Below, piece after piece: positions 34,715-47,013 of a DNA stretch of 64,000 nucleotides. This DNA comes from Lophium mytilinum (lineage: Eukaryota; Ascomycota; Dothideomycetes; Mytilinidiales; Mytilinidiaceae): the NCBI GenBank assembly GCA_010093605.1, contig MU004194.1:384908-448907 (forward strand), in the 5' to 3' direction. The translations under genes and the position numbers were made by a program. How positions within the stretch are numbered: position 1 is the first letter of the stretch; each line of letters begins with the position of its first letter. The notes under the pieces were generated by a model that saw nothing but the letters and a program-made list of their open reading frames with translations, was not told where the DNA came from and did not search any database.

Positions 34715-35210
34715 AGTCTATTGCGATATATGTATAGGCACTAAAGTTCATGATGAAACTCAAACGCCAATAAATCGTATTCCTTCAATTCGCAACTGTG
34801 GATATGATGTAGTACTATAGCATTGAAGTCATCGGGGACCGGTGTCTATGTCCTTCCAGATTGGAAACACTTCATAAGCTGTTGGATATAGTATCTGTAC
34901 AGAAGTCCGTGCACACGTGTTCGCCGTTGTTTGAAGTGCTTCGATGCAATACTACAAATTCTAGATCAGGTGTATTGTGTAGAGGTTGCGAATCTGAGCG
35001 CTTTCGAATGCTTCAGATAGGCCTATGGTGCTATTGTCCGGGGTGCTTCAACAAATCACTAGAATCTAGCAAGCGGGTTCGGGACCTGGGGTGGAATTGA
35101 GTGTAAAAACTTAGGTCTTAGTATTGCGCTGGCTACTGGTCTTGCCAATTGAACTGGGGCCTGTTTCGAGTAGGTACACTCAAATCGTCTCAATTACAGG
35201 ACTACCTGCT
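34715..35210. other. Convergent 3' intergenic region
   Basis: This is about 500 bp between the ends of the Clr5-domain gene and DCC1. It is mildly AT-rich, and the 79-codon plus-strand frame at 34861 has no protein-like character. No gene is seen. Confidence 0.5.
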
Positions 35211-36365
35211 TTAACGCCTTCTCGCCCTCGCAAACCGTTCGTGCCATTTTCGCGAAGCAGATCCTGCTCCCTTGGATCCCTCACCAGAGCCTTCATCGTC
35301 TCCTCCTTTGATCGAAATTGTTGTCGACGTGGGCAGGATATAGAGGCCTTTGATAGTGTCGAGCTTCGCGTCATCTCGCCACAGCTCGGGAAGGTTGTCT
35401 TTCCATGACTCGATGAATATTGCAGTGTGGAGATCCTGATTTGAAGGCTCACTTGCGAGGAGAGTGCGCCCGACAAATGGCACGGTGATTTGGCGGTCCA
35501 TTGAAGTCCCTGATAACATGAGTTTAACTCTCAAAAGGTGACTACGGTGAAACTCACATGTTGCATCTCCCACGTGATCATCAGCCGCTAAGCGTAAGAG
35601 CAAAGCATGGAATAGATCAACAGGATAGCCTTCATCGTCTATAGCTTTCAGAAGGTCCTCGGTCAAGAACTGCTTGTTCAAGTCTATCCCCTCAGCCAAC
35701 GCAGCGACGTTGATCGACTTCCAGAGCTTCAGCAACGTCACTGCGGAGGGCCTAAATGAGCTCCCTGCAAACTCAAAGGCGATCAATTCACGCCAGCCCC
35801 ATTCACACTGCGCGTCGGATAACGGGACATCGGAGAAGACCTTTAGCTTGCTCTTCCCATTCCCTGCCGCGTCGACCATCTCGTCGTCAACCAGGTCGTA
35901 GAGCGGCAACGCGTCTTTCAGGTAGGGGATGGCGGTGCCCGTCACGGGATGCAGTTCCAAGGTCGTGGGACAAGTTGCTATGGCAGACACCCCGGGAACT
36001 GGCATGGAGTCGCCATGGGAGGTGAGCACGCATTTGGTGGCGAACACGGAGTTGGAAGTTTGCACTTGGCGTAATTGATACGTCTGGGTTGGAGTGCATA
36101 GGACCGCATATGCGGGCTTCGAGCTGGACGCAGTAGATGCGGTTGGTGGTGCTTGAGACTTGATTGAGAGACTGCGGAATGTTTAGATCTGTGTACCAAA
36201 CGAAAGGCGGAAGAGTCACGAAATATTGAGGAGAAACATGTCTCACATAGGTGCATTGGGGGAGTCGATGAGGGCGAGAATCTCCGGAGGCAGCTCAACG
36301 AGGCGGAACTGCTGCTGGTCGTGGACCACAGAAAAGGGAATACCACTGTCGTCCTGTGTGGCCAT
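35211..36365 (-). CDS. Sister chromatid cohesion protein DCC1 (Ctf18-RFC subunit)
   Basis: Exons are 36365-36247, 36171-35558 and 35509-35211, giving 343 residues. The introns are 75 and 48 bp. The second intron is stop-free in frame, but its removal yields DATWTSMDRQITVPFVGRTLL, the expected winged-helix segment. Exon 1 encodes the family N-terminus (FRLVELPPEILALIDS) and joins to ILSIKSQ. YAVLCTPTQTYQLRQVQTSNS is the strongest family mark. DCC1 works with Ctf8 and Ctf18 to load PCNA at forks and support sister-chromatid cohesion. It is nuclear, of ordinary length for fungi, and ends in a basic tail (KWHERFARARRR). It is divergent from the BUD3-like gene across about 460 bp. Confidence 0.88.
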
Positions 36366-36822
36366 AATGTATTAAATGAGAGGACTGCGTCCTGCTGTGC
36401 AATATCTGGAGAGGATGGCTGTGACAGTGGAGTCGTCCTTCCGCCAAATCACGTGAATCTTAGACGACGCGACCTTGCCTCGCGACAGGGGTCTAGACTA
36501 CACAACAACAAACCGTCGACCCTTGAGCATACGCCAAAAATAGACTCGCGCGCACCCGCCGCTGGGGATCCCAACCTTCAATCAACTCTCCTGCTTCGAC
36601 GTGTGCTGCAGGCTGGCTGCAGGCCCACCTGTTTTGTTTTGAATCTACCTGCAACACCGCCTGCACATCGCCGCGTCCTCGACCGCAACCGACTCGACGG
36701 CCACCTCCTCTCTTCTCCGTCGCATTGCGCGCCATGCTCCAGCAGTCGCTCCAGGCGTGCTAAAGCTATAGGGCTTCCTCAAAGACCGCGTTTCCTGCCC
36801 TCTTCCTGTGCAATTGGCCGAT
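36366..36822. promoter_or_regulatory. Shared promoter region of DCC1 and the BUD3-like gene
   Basis: About 457 bp separates two start codons facing away from each other. The right half is CT-rich and looks like a 5' leader. No TATA box is evident. Frames on both strands here are chance openings that overlap each other. Confidence 0.5.
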
Positions 36823-39800
36823 ATGGTTGTCATTACTGCTGCCCCGGCGGCCCTCCCGCCGCACGAATTGTCTCTGTTCTGCACGACTGACGAACTGCTT
36901 TCCAATTCCCCGATACTCCTCTTCTACGGCACAAGTCCCGCGAATTACAACAATCCTGCGGGTCAGCAGCGCATCTCTGCCCATGTTTTCACGCCAGCTG
37001 GCCTACAGAGCTTTACCCGCATCATGGTCTCGCCCACCGCTCCATTCTACAGCGCCGTCACTTGTCTACCCCATGAAGAACAGGGCGATGAGGTGTGCCG
37101 AGGACTCGCCTTCAGCCTATACAAATACTTCGCCGAGCTACCTGTCACCGTAAAAAATGTGTGGGAGACACAATGTAATTCGCTCGGAAACCTGCCTTCG
37201 GCGCCGAGGCTCTTCACGGAGTCGCACGCAGCGATGCTAGCTAGTCGCATGGTGAAAGTCGACAACGTCCCCGAGGTTATCAACGATGTGAGGGAGGCCT
37301 TAGGGGAGCAAAATCTAGCATGGCTGGATTTGGACGTAGTTCTTCCGGCTGGAACCATTCAGAAGCTAGAAAATCCACGAGAGTCCAACCTTTTTGACGT
37401 ACCAGAAGATGAGGTGCTGCACCAGAGATACGGTCAATACGCGCCAATCGTCAAGCTCTTTGGCGAGGTAGCTTTCATCCCTACTTCGAAGCTCCGCCGA
37501 GCGCCATCGAAACCGACAGCCCTCAACCGATCACAACACTTTTCAAGGAAACAAAAAGAAACTCTTCGGCGCGAGATGTGCGAGCTGTTGGATACAGAGG
37601 AGAGCTATGTTAGCAAGGTCTACGAACTCATACATAGCGTGGCTGCAGATTTTCGCCAGAAAGCTAAAGCTAAAAGTGGCGGGAGCTCAAGTCCTAGCGA
37701 GGATGCTCTCAAGGGGCTCTTCCCTCCGAGTCTGGACCGCATTCTTGAGGTCAACTCCGAATTTATGGAGGCAATTCGAGGCATTCTGGAAGACACAGAG
37801 AATGATGCGATTCAAGACATTGAACGGGCTACAGACGATGTTTATGTTGCCCCGCTTCGTGGCCAGAAAGACGTAAAAGACGTTACTGGAACACTGAAGC
37901 TAAGCAAGGCCTTGGTAGAATGGTTTCCACAGTTTGCGGATTGCTACATTGATTATATCCAGGCCCATGCGGAGTTCTCGCAGCTTTTGAAGATATTCAC
38001 GAAAGAGACAGGATCAAGCTTCTCAAAACGAGTGCATGAGACTGGTGAGCAGCGCCTTATGTCCATGCTCATTGAGCCTGTTCAGCGTCTTCCGCGCTAT
38101 AACTTGTACATCGACAACATTGTCAAGCAGCTCCCAGTACGCCATCCTGCCATCAGATCACTTCTCAAAGCTAGGGATATCATCTCGGAAATCTGTTCTA
38201 GAGATTCTCCCACATCTCAACAGATGAAGGTGATTGATCGCCTGCGAAAGATGGTCTTCGGCTGGCCTCCGACGTTCCAGCCCCTGGGGCGGCTCATCAA
38301 TGCGGTCGACTTTGTGGAACTTGCACCGCCTTACCGTTCCGAGAGACAAAACTCAACAGCAGCAACTGGCATATTTCTTTTGTTTGCCGACTCTCTCATA
38401 CTTCTCAATAGGCCTGTTGGCAGTACCATCACAGCTCGCAGTGTGTTGACTGATGTGGATACTCCGAAATTGGCGGAAGATTATTCTGGGTCCTCCCAAC
38501 TCATCTTCCACCAGGCTATCAGACTTAGCGATGTTTTCCTCAGCGACCAATCTGATGGAAAAACACTCCAGCTATTAGCTCCAATGCCCACACCAAACCA
38601 GTCAGTGAGGCCAAGAAGCCGAGATCGACTACCCGGCGTCGAGGTCCGAATGTTCTCCCTGACCGGTCCCTATGAAGGGAAGGCCCATAAATGGACAGAG
38701 GATGTGACCAAAGCCAGAGTGGAAGGAAGATTCCCAGAGGCAGAACGAGAAGGCTACAGATGGGAGGTACGGACGCTTTCTGGGGACCTCAGCTTGTTTA
38801 CTGCCATCTTCGAGAACGACAACCAAGAGTTGCCCGAGGGCAGGGCAGGACCAGCTAAAATACGCGTCGTAGTCGATCCGTCCACATCGAACAAAGTAGC
38901 TGGTCTCGGTGAGAACGGGATTGAAGCTATAGCTTGCATCTCGATACTGAGCAACGACTTCTTTCTGTTGGAGGTCAACGGCATAAACAATTATGCAACA
39001 AGCGATCAACTGACAGCCCTCGAGTTCTTGCCCGTACTCACGAAGCGATGTAAGTTTCTTAGCATACTCGTCCCATCTTCTAATCTGAGTTTCGACTAAC
39101 TTTTTTAGTGAGTAATTTCTTACAAATGCGGAACAACATCAAGAATCCCGCCCTAGCTGTCACGTTCCTATCCCGCAATCAGCAGATTCTCAAGTCTCTT
39201 ACGCTTCAAACCGAAAAGTCACGACCAAGCAGTCCACAGGAACGGACATTCCGGCCACCTTCTCCCGTGAAAATGCTCTCCAATCTGTTCGGAGGTAGTG
39301 TGGTTAAGGACTCTGGTGGGACTCGAAGATTCCATCGCAACCCGCCTTCGCTGAGCGACTTCCCAAGAATGGCTCCTCCCTTAGGTCCACCATCAAGGAC
39401 GCAAAGTAGAGATGGGGAGTTGTCTCGGCCTACGTCTTCTAGCCGAACGATAGGCTTCAATGCGTCCGAATTAAATTTAGAATCAATATCGAAACTAGAG
39501 GAAACTCTGGCAACCTACGTGTTAGCGTTGCAAGCTCGTAAAGGGAACATTGTGGGCAGGACTCTGCGAGGACGAAGTGGCGCAGACGAGCTCGTTGTCA
39601 ACGAACTTTACAATACGCTGCTCGAGGACCCGAACAAACACGATGCCGCCGCCCAAGCCTCCGTTGATGTTCTCTTCTCCGCTTTTGAAAAGTTCCTGAA
39701 GGTTGCTTGGACGGAAAAGATGGGGCCAGTGGTATCACAACCCGTCCTCACCACCTTGCAAATGAGATCTGACTCTATGCATCCTGCTGAGTTTGAGGAC

Positions 39801-41486
39801 TTCTTCCGGATGACCTTCGCCGAGATCGCTCCACAAAATCAGCGTGCGCTACGCGTTACAGTCAAGCTGCTTGCAGATCTGTTAGACGGAACTGGAAACG
39901 ATGGTGATCGTGGAATCCTCACTGTAGCTTTTGCCGAGGTTCTCGTTCCTGAAGGTAGTGCTAACGACTACATCTCGCTACTGGACCGTTTCATAAACGA
40001 TATCGAGGGTCTCTTTGATGAGCATCTTCTGGGCGGCCTCTCTACTCCAAGCCAAGGCTCCATGACTTCCGAGTCACGGGCTCGTTCGGTCAATACGGGA
40101 TCAATGAGTTCGAATGCGTCTTCACTCCGAAAGCGTTTCGGATTCGGAACATTGAGCCGAGAAAATAGTAAATCGGAACATGAGTCGAAGGTGGGCTCGC
40201 TTTGGCGCACTTTGAGCAAGACTGGTCATGGCGGAGATAGTCAACCAGCGAGCATATCAAAAGCAACTTCTTTGGGACGATCGAATTCCACAGACACGAA
40301 CATTCGAACATCTCCGAAGCGTCCTTCTTCCCGCGACCGTCCGACGGTATTGGGCGCTTTCAGCTTCGAGAACGGAGAAGGGTTCTCCGGCAAGTCGTAT
40401 GTCGGGGCTGGGCTGGGGACAATTGGAGAGGTACCTCCTATTGCAGGGCCTCCTAGGAAGAAACGACGCTCTTCTCTATCTGACCTCAAGTCTTTGCAGG
40501 CATCCGCTAACCACACGCCTACGTGGTCTCCACAGACACCCCGACACCTTGATTCCGCCCAGCGTAGCATCAGACAGAGGAGTACTTCGCCACACACGCC
40601 CTCGCCAACCAAGACTATCACTCATATTCCCACCCCCACTCGGCTTGCGTCTCCCATGCGCAAAGACAACTCGCCTGCAAATGCCCTCGACCGACCGATT
40701 CTCAGCCGCCCACACTCCAAGGGTTCACAAGCTCCTGGAAAGTCCGATGAAGTCACCGCGAAGTCTCACAGCCCCTCGAAGCGTCGTACCGAGTCGATTT
40801 CTAGCATCCCGACGCTTAAGAGTGCTGCCAGCAGCGCCGGGCTTAGTGAGAAGCCCACATCTGGCAACGTGGCCAGACTCCCGCCCACCCCCGGCTCCTC
40901 CATGAAGCCAGGGGCAAGCGTGTCGCCTCCAAAGAGACTCCGCATGCAGAGTCCCCAGAAGCTCCGCGAGCGTCTTCAAAACGAGCAAAGAGCAATCAAT
41001 TCCGCTTCGAAGGATCTCCAGGCCGAGCTGTCCGCAATTGGCAAGGAGCTAGCCGCCGCACCTTCATCAAGCCGTCCTCCACGCCTCGCCACCACTGCCT
41101 CAGCGCCTCCCGTCGCACCCAACGCAAGGTCCCTCGAATCCCGTGTTTCGACGCTGGAAACGACGGTCCGGACTACGTTTGAGAACCTCAACACTCGGAC
41201 GGATTCCATATCCACGGACCTCATATCCTCTCTCCAGGTCTCCGAAACTCGAGTCAAGAAGCTCGACGAGCTGTACCGCGAAGCGAACGCCGAAAACGAA
41301 GCGCTGTACGCACGGTTCAATGACGAGCTTGCCAAGGTCATGAAGGCAGTCAAGAAGGGGCAGGGTGAAGATGAGGTGCAGCGGCGGCTGAAGGAGCAAC
41401 AAGAAGAGGTGGCACGGTTGCGAAAAGAGAATAACAGGCTCAAGAGGGAGACCTTGGGGTTGAGGGCCCAGCTAAGGGGCGATTAG
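36823..41486 (+). CDS. Rho guanine-nucleotide exchange factor, BUD3-like
   Basis: Exons are 36823-39049 and 39109-41486, giving 1534 residues. The 59-bp intron has GTAAGT and TTAG ends, and its removal gives LTKRLSNFLQMRNN. The start is the ATG of MVVITAAPAALPPHE; the frame opens slightly earlier but without an ATG. Residues ~255-500 contain a Dbl-homology domain (REMCELLDTEESYVSKVYELI early and EPVQRLPRYNLYIDNIVKQLP in the last conserved helix). A PH-like beta segment follows (GIFLLFADSLILLNRP). Without a strong PH domain this layout resembles fungal BUD3 proteins, which activate Rho4 at septa. A helical block near residues 880-1060, a long Ser/Pro-rich linker and a C-terminal coiled coil (about the last 120 residues) complete it. 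The GEF call is firm; the BUD3 assignment is from memory of the N-terminus and architecture. Confidence 0.82.
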
Positions 41487-41957
41487 GTTTAGGGCATGGG
41501 ACGGGTTTGGGATGGGAAGGTTAGACTTGGAAATGAGGGGATGTATTGGGCGTTCCAGGTGTATGAGTATTGAGTGTACGATCAGGACTTTGCTGGTTTG
41601 AGGTGTCAGGGACTGCTTGGTCTGGGGGCGTGGAAAAAAGTGATACAAGTTTGCTTTCACAGGTTTCTTTGCGTTAGGTGCTTCCAGCACTAACGGCACA
41701 CGACGAGCAACGAGAAACGGCGGACAGATACACATAAAGCTCAATGCACTGCATTACATGTACTCTATGACTTCTGCTTCAGGAAAGTATCATCTTGGAC
41801 ACGGCATAGCGTAGTATTATTCTATAAACCGAGGCTTTCTAGGGTTTCGCATACATACGAAGTCGTAGTGCTTATGTTTCCTTGATGTGTGTTCATTGTC
41901 TAAACTTTTACATTAAGGTCCGACCAGGAGCAGCTATCTAGGGACGATGTAGTCCTA
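41487..41957. other. Convergent 3' intergenic region
   Basis: About 470 bp between the ends of the BUD3-like gene and CCT1. The sequence from 41760 to 41940 is AT-rich with likely polyadenylation context. No gene is seen. Confidence 0.5.
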
Positions 41958-43768
41958 CTAATGCCCATGGCCGTCATCATCCCCGCCCCTCTCCTCGGGA
42001 TCCAGCTTGATCAGCGTATCAATCCTCATGATAGCTACGCACGCCTCGACGGCGCTCTTCAGCTGCTTCACCTTGCTCATGCTAGGCTCCAACACGCCTG
42101 CCTTGATCTCGTCGCAGACCTTGCCGTTGACAAGGTCCAGGCCGTAATTCTTGTAGTTCTTGGACCTCGCGATGGCCTTTTGGTCTTTGGTGGCTGCGGG
42201 GTCGTCGGCAGTCTTTTGGGAAAGTGCGTGACGACTACGCAGCTGGGAGACGAGTTCTGAAGCATCTTTTGCGGCGTTAACGGCGAGGGTGGTGGGGATG
42301 GCGGTGAGAGCGGCGGCAAATGCGCCGATGGAGGATTGTTCGCGGGATCCCTGGAGCATGTCAGAATTTTGATACAGTCAGAGAAAGGAGGGTTGGCACT
42401 TACAACTGAGGTAGCCCATTCCTCAAGGTAGATGTGAAGGGCTGTCTCCACCGCTCCTCCGCCGGGTACCACACGACCACTTTCCAGAGTCCGCTTCACA
42501 GCAGACAGAGAATCGTGGACTGATCGCTCCATTTCGTCCAACTGGTAGTCATTCGATCCGCGGAGAATGATGGACGCGGAGGAATGGACCTTGGTACCCT
42601 TGACCAAGATGCACTCGTCGTCCGAAATGCGCTCTTGTATCACCTCCTCTGCCTGTCCGAGCGACGCAGCCTCGAACTTCTCGTCGCCATTCAGATCTGA
42701 TAATGACGAGATGAGCGTCGCTCCCGTCGCCTTAGCTATCCTCCGCAAATCCTCCTTTTTGCATCTCCGTACGGCCATAGCGCCCTTCTCAATAAACATC
42801 TTCAAGCACAGCTCATCAATGCCTTTGGTCGTGAGGACCACGTTAGCACCCGCCTTGAGAATCATCTCCACTCGATCAATCACAATTCCAGCTTCTCGTT
42901 CCCGGATCTTCTCGAGCTGTTGCGGGTCGTCGATAGTGATTTGTACGCCTAGCTTCATCCGCTCTTTTTGCAGATTTATGTCCAGACACGCTATCTTGGC
43001 GTCCTGAACCCGCGTCTTCATGGCCTGGGAGGCGACTGTGCAGTTCAACGCATATCCCTTGATCAACATGGACTCGGTAGCGCTCTTGCCGTGTGCCTTG
43101 AGGATATTCACGGCCTTGACAGGATATTTGACCTCACCCTTGGTGTTCGAAGACTTGACGGCCTGCATGGCATCCACAACTAGGCTGGCGAAGAAAGCTG
43201 AATCAGACCCGATAATCTTGCTGGACATGGACGTCTTGGCGATATTGATCAGACTCTCCCGTCCCAGGGTATCCACCTTTATGCTGATATTCTCGTTCAT
43301 GTATTTAACCGCCTCGCGGAGCGCCAGCCGGTAGCCTGTGATTATGGTGGTGGGGTGTATTTTGTTCTTCATGAGCTCGTTTGCCCGCTTCAGCAGCTCC
43401 GCCGCTATTATCACCACGGACGTCGTCCCGTCTCCGACCTCCTTGTCCTGCTGCTGCGCCAGTTCCACTAATATCTTGCCGGCGGGGTGCTCGACGTCAA
43501 GCAGACTGAGGATAGTGGCGCCGTCGTTCGTGACGGTGACGTCGCCAATGTCGTCCACCATCATCTTGTCCAGTCCTGAGGGCCCGAACGAGGACTTCAC
43601 TATGTTGGCGATCGCGGTCGTTGCAAGAACATTTTGGTCGCGGATGTCCTGACCACTGATCTTTTCGCCTCCAAGGACTGCGGATTATTAGCAATAGTCT
43701 CTCACTGAGAGCTTGGGATAGTTACAGAGGGTGCCGGCGTTCCGTTGCTGCTCAAATATGCCTGCCAT
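41958..43768 (-). CDS. CCT1: T-complex protein 1 subunit alpha (CCT/TRiC)
   Basis: Exons are 43768-43726, 43677-42404 and 42350-41958, giving 569 residues. The introns are 48 and 53 bp with GT-AG ends. Group II chaperonin hallmarks are all present: [31 protein letters not shown] near the N-terminus, [15 protein letters not shown] for ATP hydrolysis, and the VVPGGGAVE loop in the C-terminal half. [23 protein letters not shown] is the usual closing segment. The C-terminus is acidic and ends in GHGH. The protein is one of eight subunits of the cytosolic CCT ring that folds actin and tubulin. It is head-to-head with prolyl-tRNA synthetase, which fits constitutive expression. Alpha rather than another subunit is chosen from the short N-terminus and internal motifs. 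Confidence 0.93.
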
Positions 43769-44175
43769 GGTGATTGTAGGTGGGGTATTGGTGTATATGG
43801 AGCTGGTGCCTCTATCCAGACGCGACAGGTTGAGAAAATCAACGCGAATCGGCGAAAGTATTCGCCGGCGCACCGCCACCAAGCAAATCAACAGTGGCTG
43901 AGCTCTCTGCCCCACGTGCCCCACCAACGTCTCGTTGACTCTTTAGGACCGCGTTTGTGACTGTCCTGTCCTGTCAACCTCACTCCAATTGCCACTCACT
44001 TCCGTCAACTACAGGCGCGTCCTGGTGAGTATCCTGCTGCGCATTCATTCCTGCCCACAGACCCCACTGACTCATCCCACCAGGGCAGCGATTTAAGGCG
44101 CCGTCGCTCGCACACGATCCATCGCAAACAATTCCTCCCAAAGAACCTCAAGCTTCGCGAAGCCTCACCTACGCC
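43769..44175. promoter_or_regulatory. Shared promoter region of CCT1 and prolyl-tRNA synthetase
   Basis: 407 bp lies between the two start codons. It has no clear TATA box and several CCCAC/GTGGC patches around 43900-43930. A bidirectional housekeeping promoter is the simplest reading. Regulatory sites cannot be assigned from sequence alone. Confidence 0.5.
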
Positions 44176-46171
44176 ATGGCCACCGACGAAGAACAAGTGA
44201 AAGGCCTCTCCATCTCGGAGCCGGTCTCAGAGGCGATCCAGGAGGCGGTTCAGAAGCGCGAGCCGAAGCCTAAGAAAGAGCCCAAGCCGCCAAAAGAGAA
44301 GAAACCCCAGCAGCAGAAGAAGAAAACTGAGGTAGGTTTTGTAGACCGCGATGCCATGAACATACGCTGACTTGGACACACAAAGGGCGCCGCGCTCATT
44401 GGCATTGACGTGAACAAGGAAGTTGACGTTAGTATCCTCCGACATGCGCAATGCATATTGCACTTCACTCAATGATCTATTTTACTCAATAACACAAACA
44501 GCTTGGAGAATGGTACCAGCAAGTCATCACCAAGGGAGGTATGATCTCCTATTATGATGTTGCTGGCTGTTATATCCTCGAACCCGGAAGCTACGCCATC
44601 TGGGAGTCTATCAAGGACTTCTTTGACAAGAAGATCAAGACCCTGAAAGTCAAGAACTGCTATTTCCCAATCTTCATTAGTGCCGAGAACTTGGAGCGGG
44701 AGAAGGAACACATCGAAGGCTTCGCTGCTGAGGTCGCCTGGGTCACCAAGGGAGGCAAGAGCATCCTCGAGAAGCCCGTCGCCGTTCGCCCAACTTCCGA
44801 GACCGCCATGTACCCTTACTTCGCCGACAAGATTCAATCGTACCGGGACCTCCCCCTCAAGCTAAACCAGTGGAACAATGTGGTCCGTTGGGAATTCAAG
44901 CACCCCATGCCGTTCATTCGGAGTCGCGAGTTTCTCTGGCAGGAGGGTCACACTGCTCATCTCACCAAGGAAGAGGCGGGTGTCGAAGTCTTGCAGATCC
45001 TAGACTGGTATGCCGATGTATACCAGGAGCTTCTCGCTGTCCCGGTGGTCAAGGGAACCAAGACTGAGAACGAGAAGTTCCCCGGAGCTGACTACACAAC
45101 GTAACCCGTCCACAGTAGCTCACTCATACGATGCAGGTTGCTGACACATGGTAGCACAATCGAAGGCTTCATTCCTGCCACCGGACGAGGTAAGCTCGAT
45201 GTTGGGACATAACCGCGATATATACTGATCCCTCGTAGGCATCCAAGCAGCAACTAGCCATTGCCTGGGTCAACATTTCTCCAGGATGTTCAAGATCACC
45301 GTTGAGGATCCCGCGGCAAAAGAGGCTGGAAAGTCTGAGAAGATCCACGTGTGGCAGAACAGCTGGGGATTGACTACTCGGAGCATTGGTGTCATGATCT
45401 TAGTTCATAGCGACAATCGTGGCCTCGTCATCCCTCCGAGAGTGGCAGAGGTGCAAGTTGTGATCGTCCCCGTTGGAGGCAAGTATCAAAGTATCAAAAT
45501 CATGACCTCTCAACTAACGAGTAGTAGTTACGGCGAAGATGACCCCGGAAAATAAGGAGAAGCTGTATAGGGAAGTTGACGCCATTGCCGAAGTCCTGAA
45601 GGACGCTGGCGTACGAGTTGAGACAGACTTCCGCGAGGGCTACTCTCCGGGCTGGAAGTTCAACGACTGGGAACTGAAGGGCATTCCCCTCCGGATCGAG
45701 TTCGGTCCGAAGGACTCGGAGCGCCACGTTGTGACTACCTCCCGCCGCGATATCGACAACAAGGACGAAGCGCGCGGCGAGACCGCCATTTCCGACCTCA
45801 AGGACGCTATCCCAGCGCTCCTAGAGACTATTCAGTCTGACATGTTCAAGAAGGCTGACTCCGAGTACCGTGCGCACCGAGTCGAGATCAAGGAGTGGGA
45901 CGGCTTCGTGCCGGCGCTGAACGACAAGAACGTCGTGCTTTCACCGCATTGCCACGGAAACAAGTGCGAGGACGAGATCAAAGACATGAGCGCCCGCAAA
46001 GAAGCAGGCGATAACACAGCCGTTGACTCGAAGGCACCGGCCATGGGCGCCAAGACCCTGTGCATTCCGTTCGAGCAGCCGGCGGGCATCGTCGAAGGCG
46101 AGACGAAGTGCATCAACCCGAACTGCACAGGTCTTGCCAAATCATGGGTGCTATTTGGTCGCAGCTATTAG
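44176..46171 (+). CDS. Cytosolic prolyl-tRNA synthetase (class II, archaeal/eukaryotic type)
   Basis: Six exons are 44176-44331, 44386-44427, 44502-45100, 45155-45189, 45239-45478 and 45528-46171, giving 571 residues. The fifth intron (45479-45527) starts with GCAAGT instead of GT. It has a CTAAC branch and a TAG acceptor, and only this splice yields the family sequence VPVGVTAKMT. The N-terminus is a Lys/Pro-rich basic extension (about residues 28-51). Class II motifs follow: motif 1 around [14 protein letters not shown], motif 2 in [24 protein letters not shown], and the ATP-binding [14 protein letters not shown] region. The end carries the expected Cys pairs (CHGNKC, CINPNC) and the terminal FGRSY. 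It charges tRNA-Pro in the cytosol. It is head-to-head with CCT1 and convergent with the FNIP gene. Confidence 0.95.
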
Positions 46172-47013
46172 TGGATCGGCATAGCGAGCGGTGTATGGAC
46201 ATGGGAAAAGAGTCTTGTGTTCTCAAAGGATGTCTTTTTGACGGCATGTACGCAGATGCAAAGCGTGTCACGAATATTGAGCGATTCAGCTAGGTCAAGG
46301 AAGCCAGGTACCAGGTTAGGTAGGCGTCACGACTGCAGGACGGAAAATCAATGAAATCAGGATGGAAACCAGCGTATGCTTCAAACCTCTCGTAGAGCTG
46401 TCTAGCCCACATTGATGCATGTTTGGCTGTACAATTGCATCCAATCCATTCCGAATAGTCTTCTTTTTTGAACTGATTTGTGATTTGACATGACCTTCTA
46501 CCTAGTCTCGAACTTCCTTCACCTAGCCAGCTTTCAGACGACCCCTAGCAAGCTTTTAAGCAAATATCCGACACGAATGATGGTTGCATAATCAGCTCCC
46601 CAGCCCCTTCCCACTCCAATTAAGCCTATTCTGCACCAGCGTGCTTCCCTCACGTCCATTCATGCAAGAACCATTCGGTAGGTCAAAGGATTACACGTTG
46701 ATTCCGCTTTCCCCTCTGCACTCCCCATCATCATCTCGAGCCACGCCGCAAACCCGCACGCACTCTCATTACCTTACCTATCCCCAACCCCAAAACGCCA
46801 ATCGAGAAGACCGATTAGGTAGCATCCCGGCACCAAGAAACCAGGCAGCAGAAGAACCCCACCGACCCCAAAGCCCAAACCCATTCGCCCGCTGAAACGC
46901 TGTAGACCTCCCATAAAAGCCAAAAAGATATCCCGCCAGATAAGAAGGATAGAGAGAGCAAATAACACGCAGATGAGCCTCCAGAAATAATACAAGCATT
47001 AGAAGGCCTCCCC
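46172..47013. other. Convergent 3' intergenic region
   Basis: About 840 bp between the ends of the synthetase and the FNIP/Lst4 gene. Frames near 46584-47036 on both strands are shadows without family features. No gene or repeat is seen. Confidence 0.5.

Noticed and set aside
6908-35557. Four introns with length a multiple of three and no stop (in the BVMO, PEBP-like, S28 and DCC1 genes) as possible regulated retained introns
   Set aside because: With about 33 introns in the window, around four or five such cases are expected by chance, and in each case removal restores a conserved motif.
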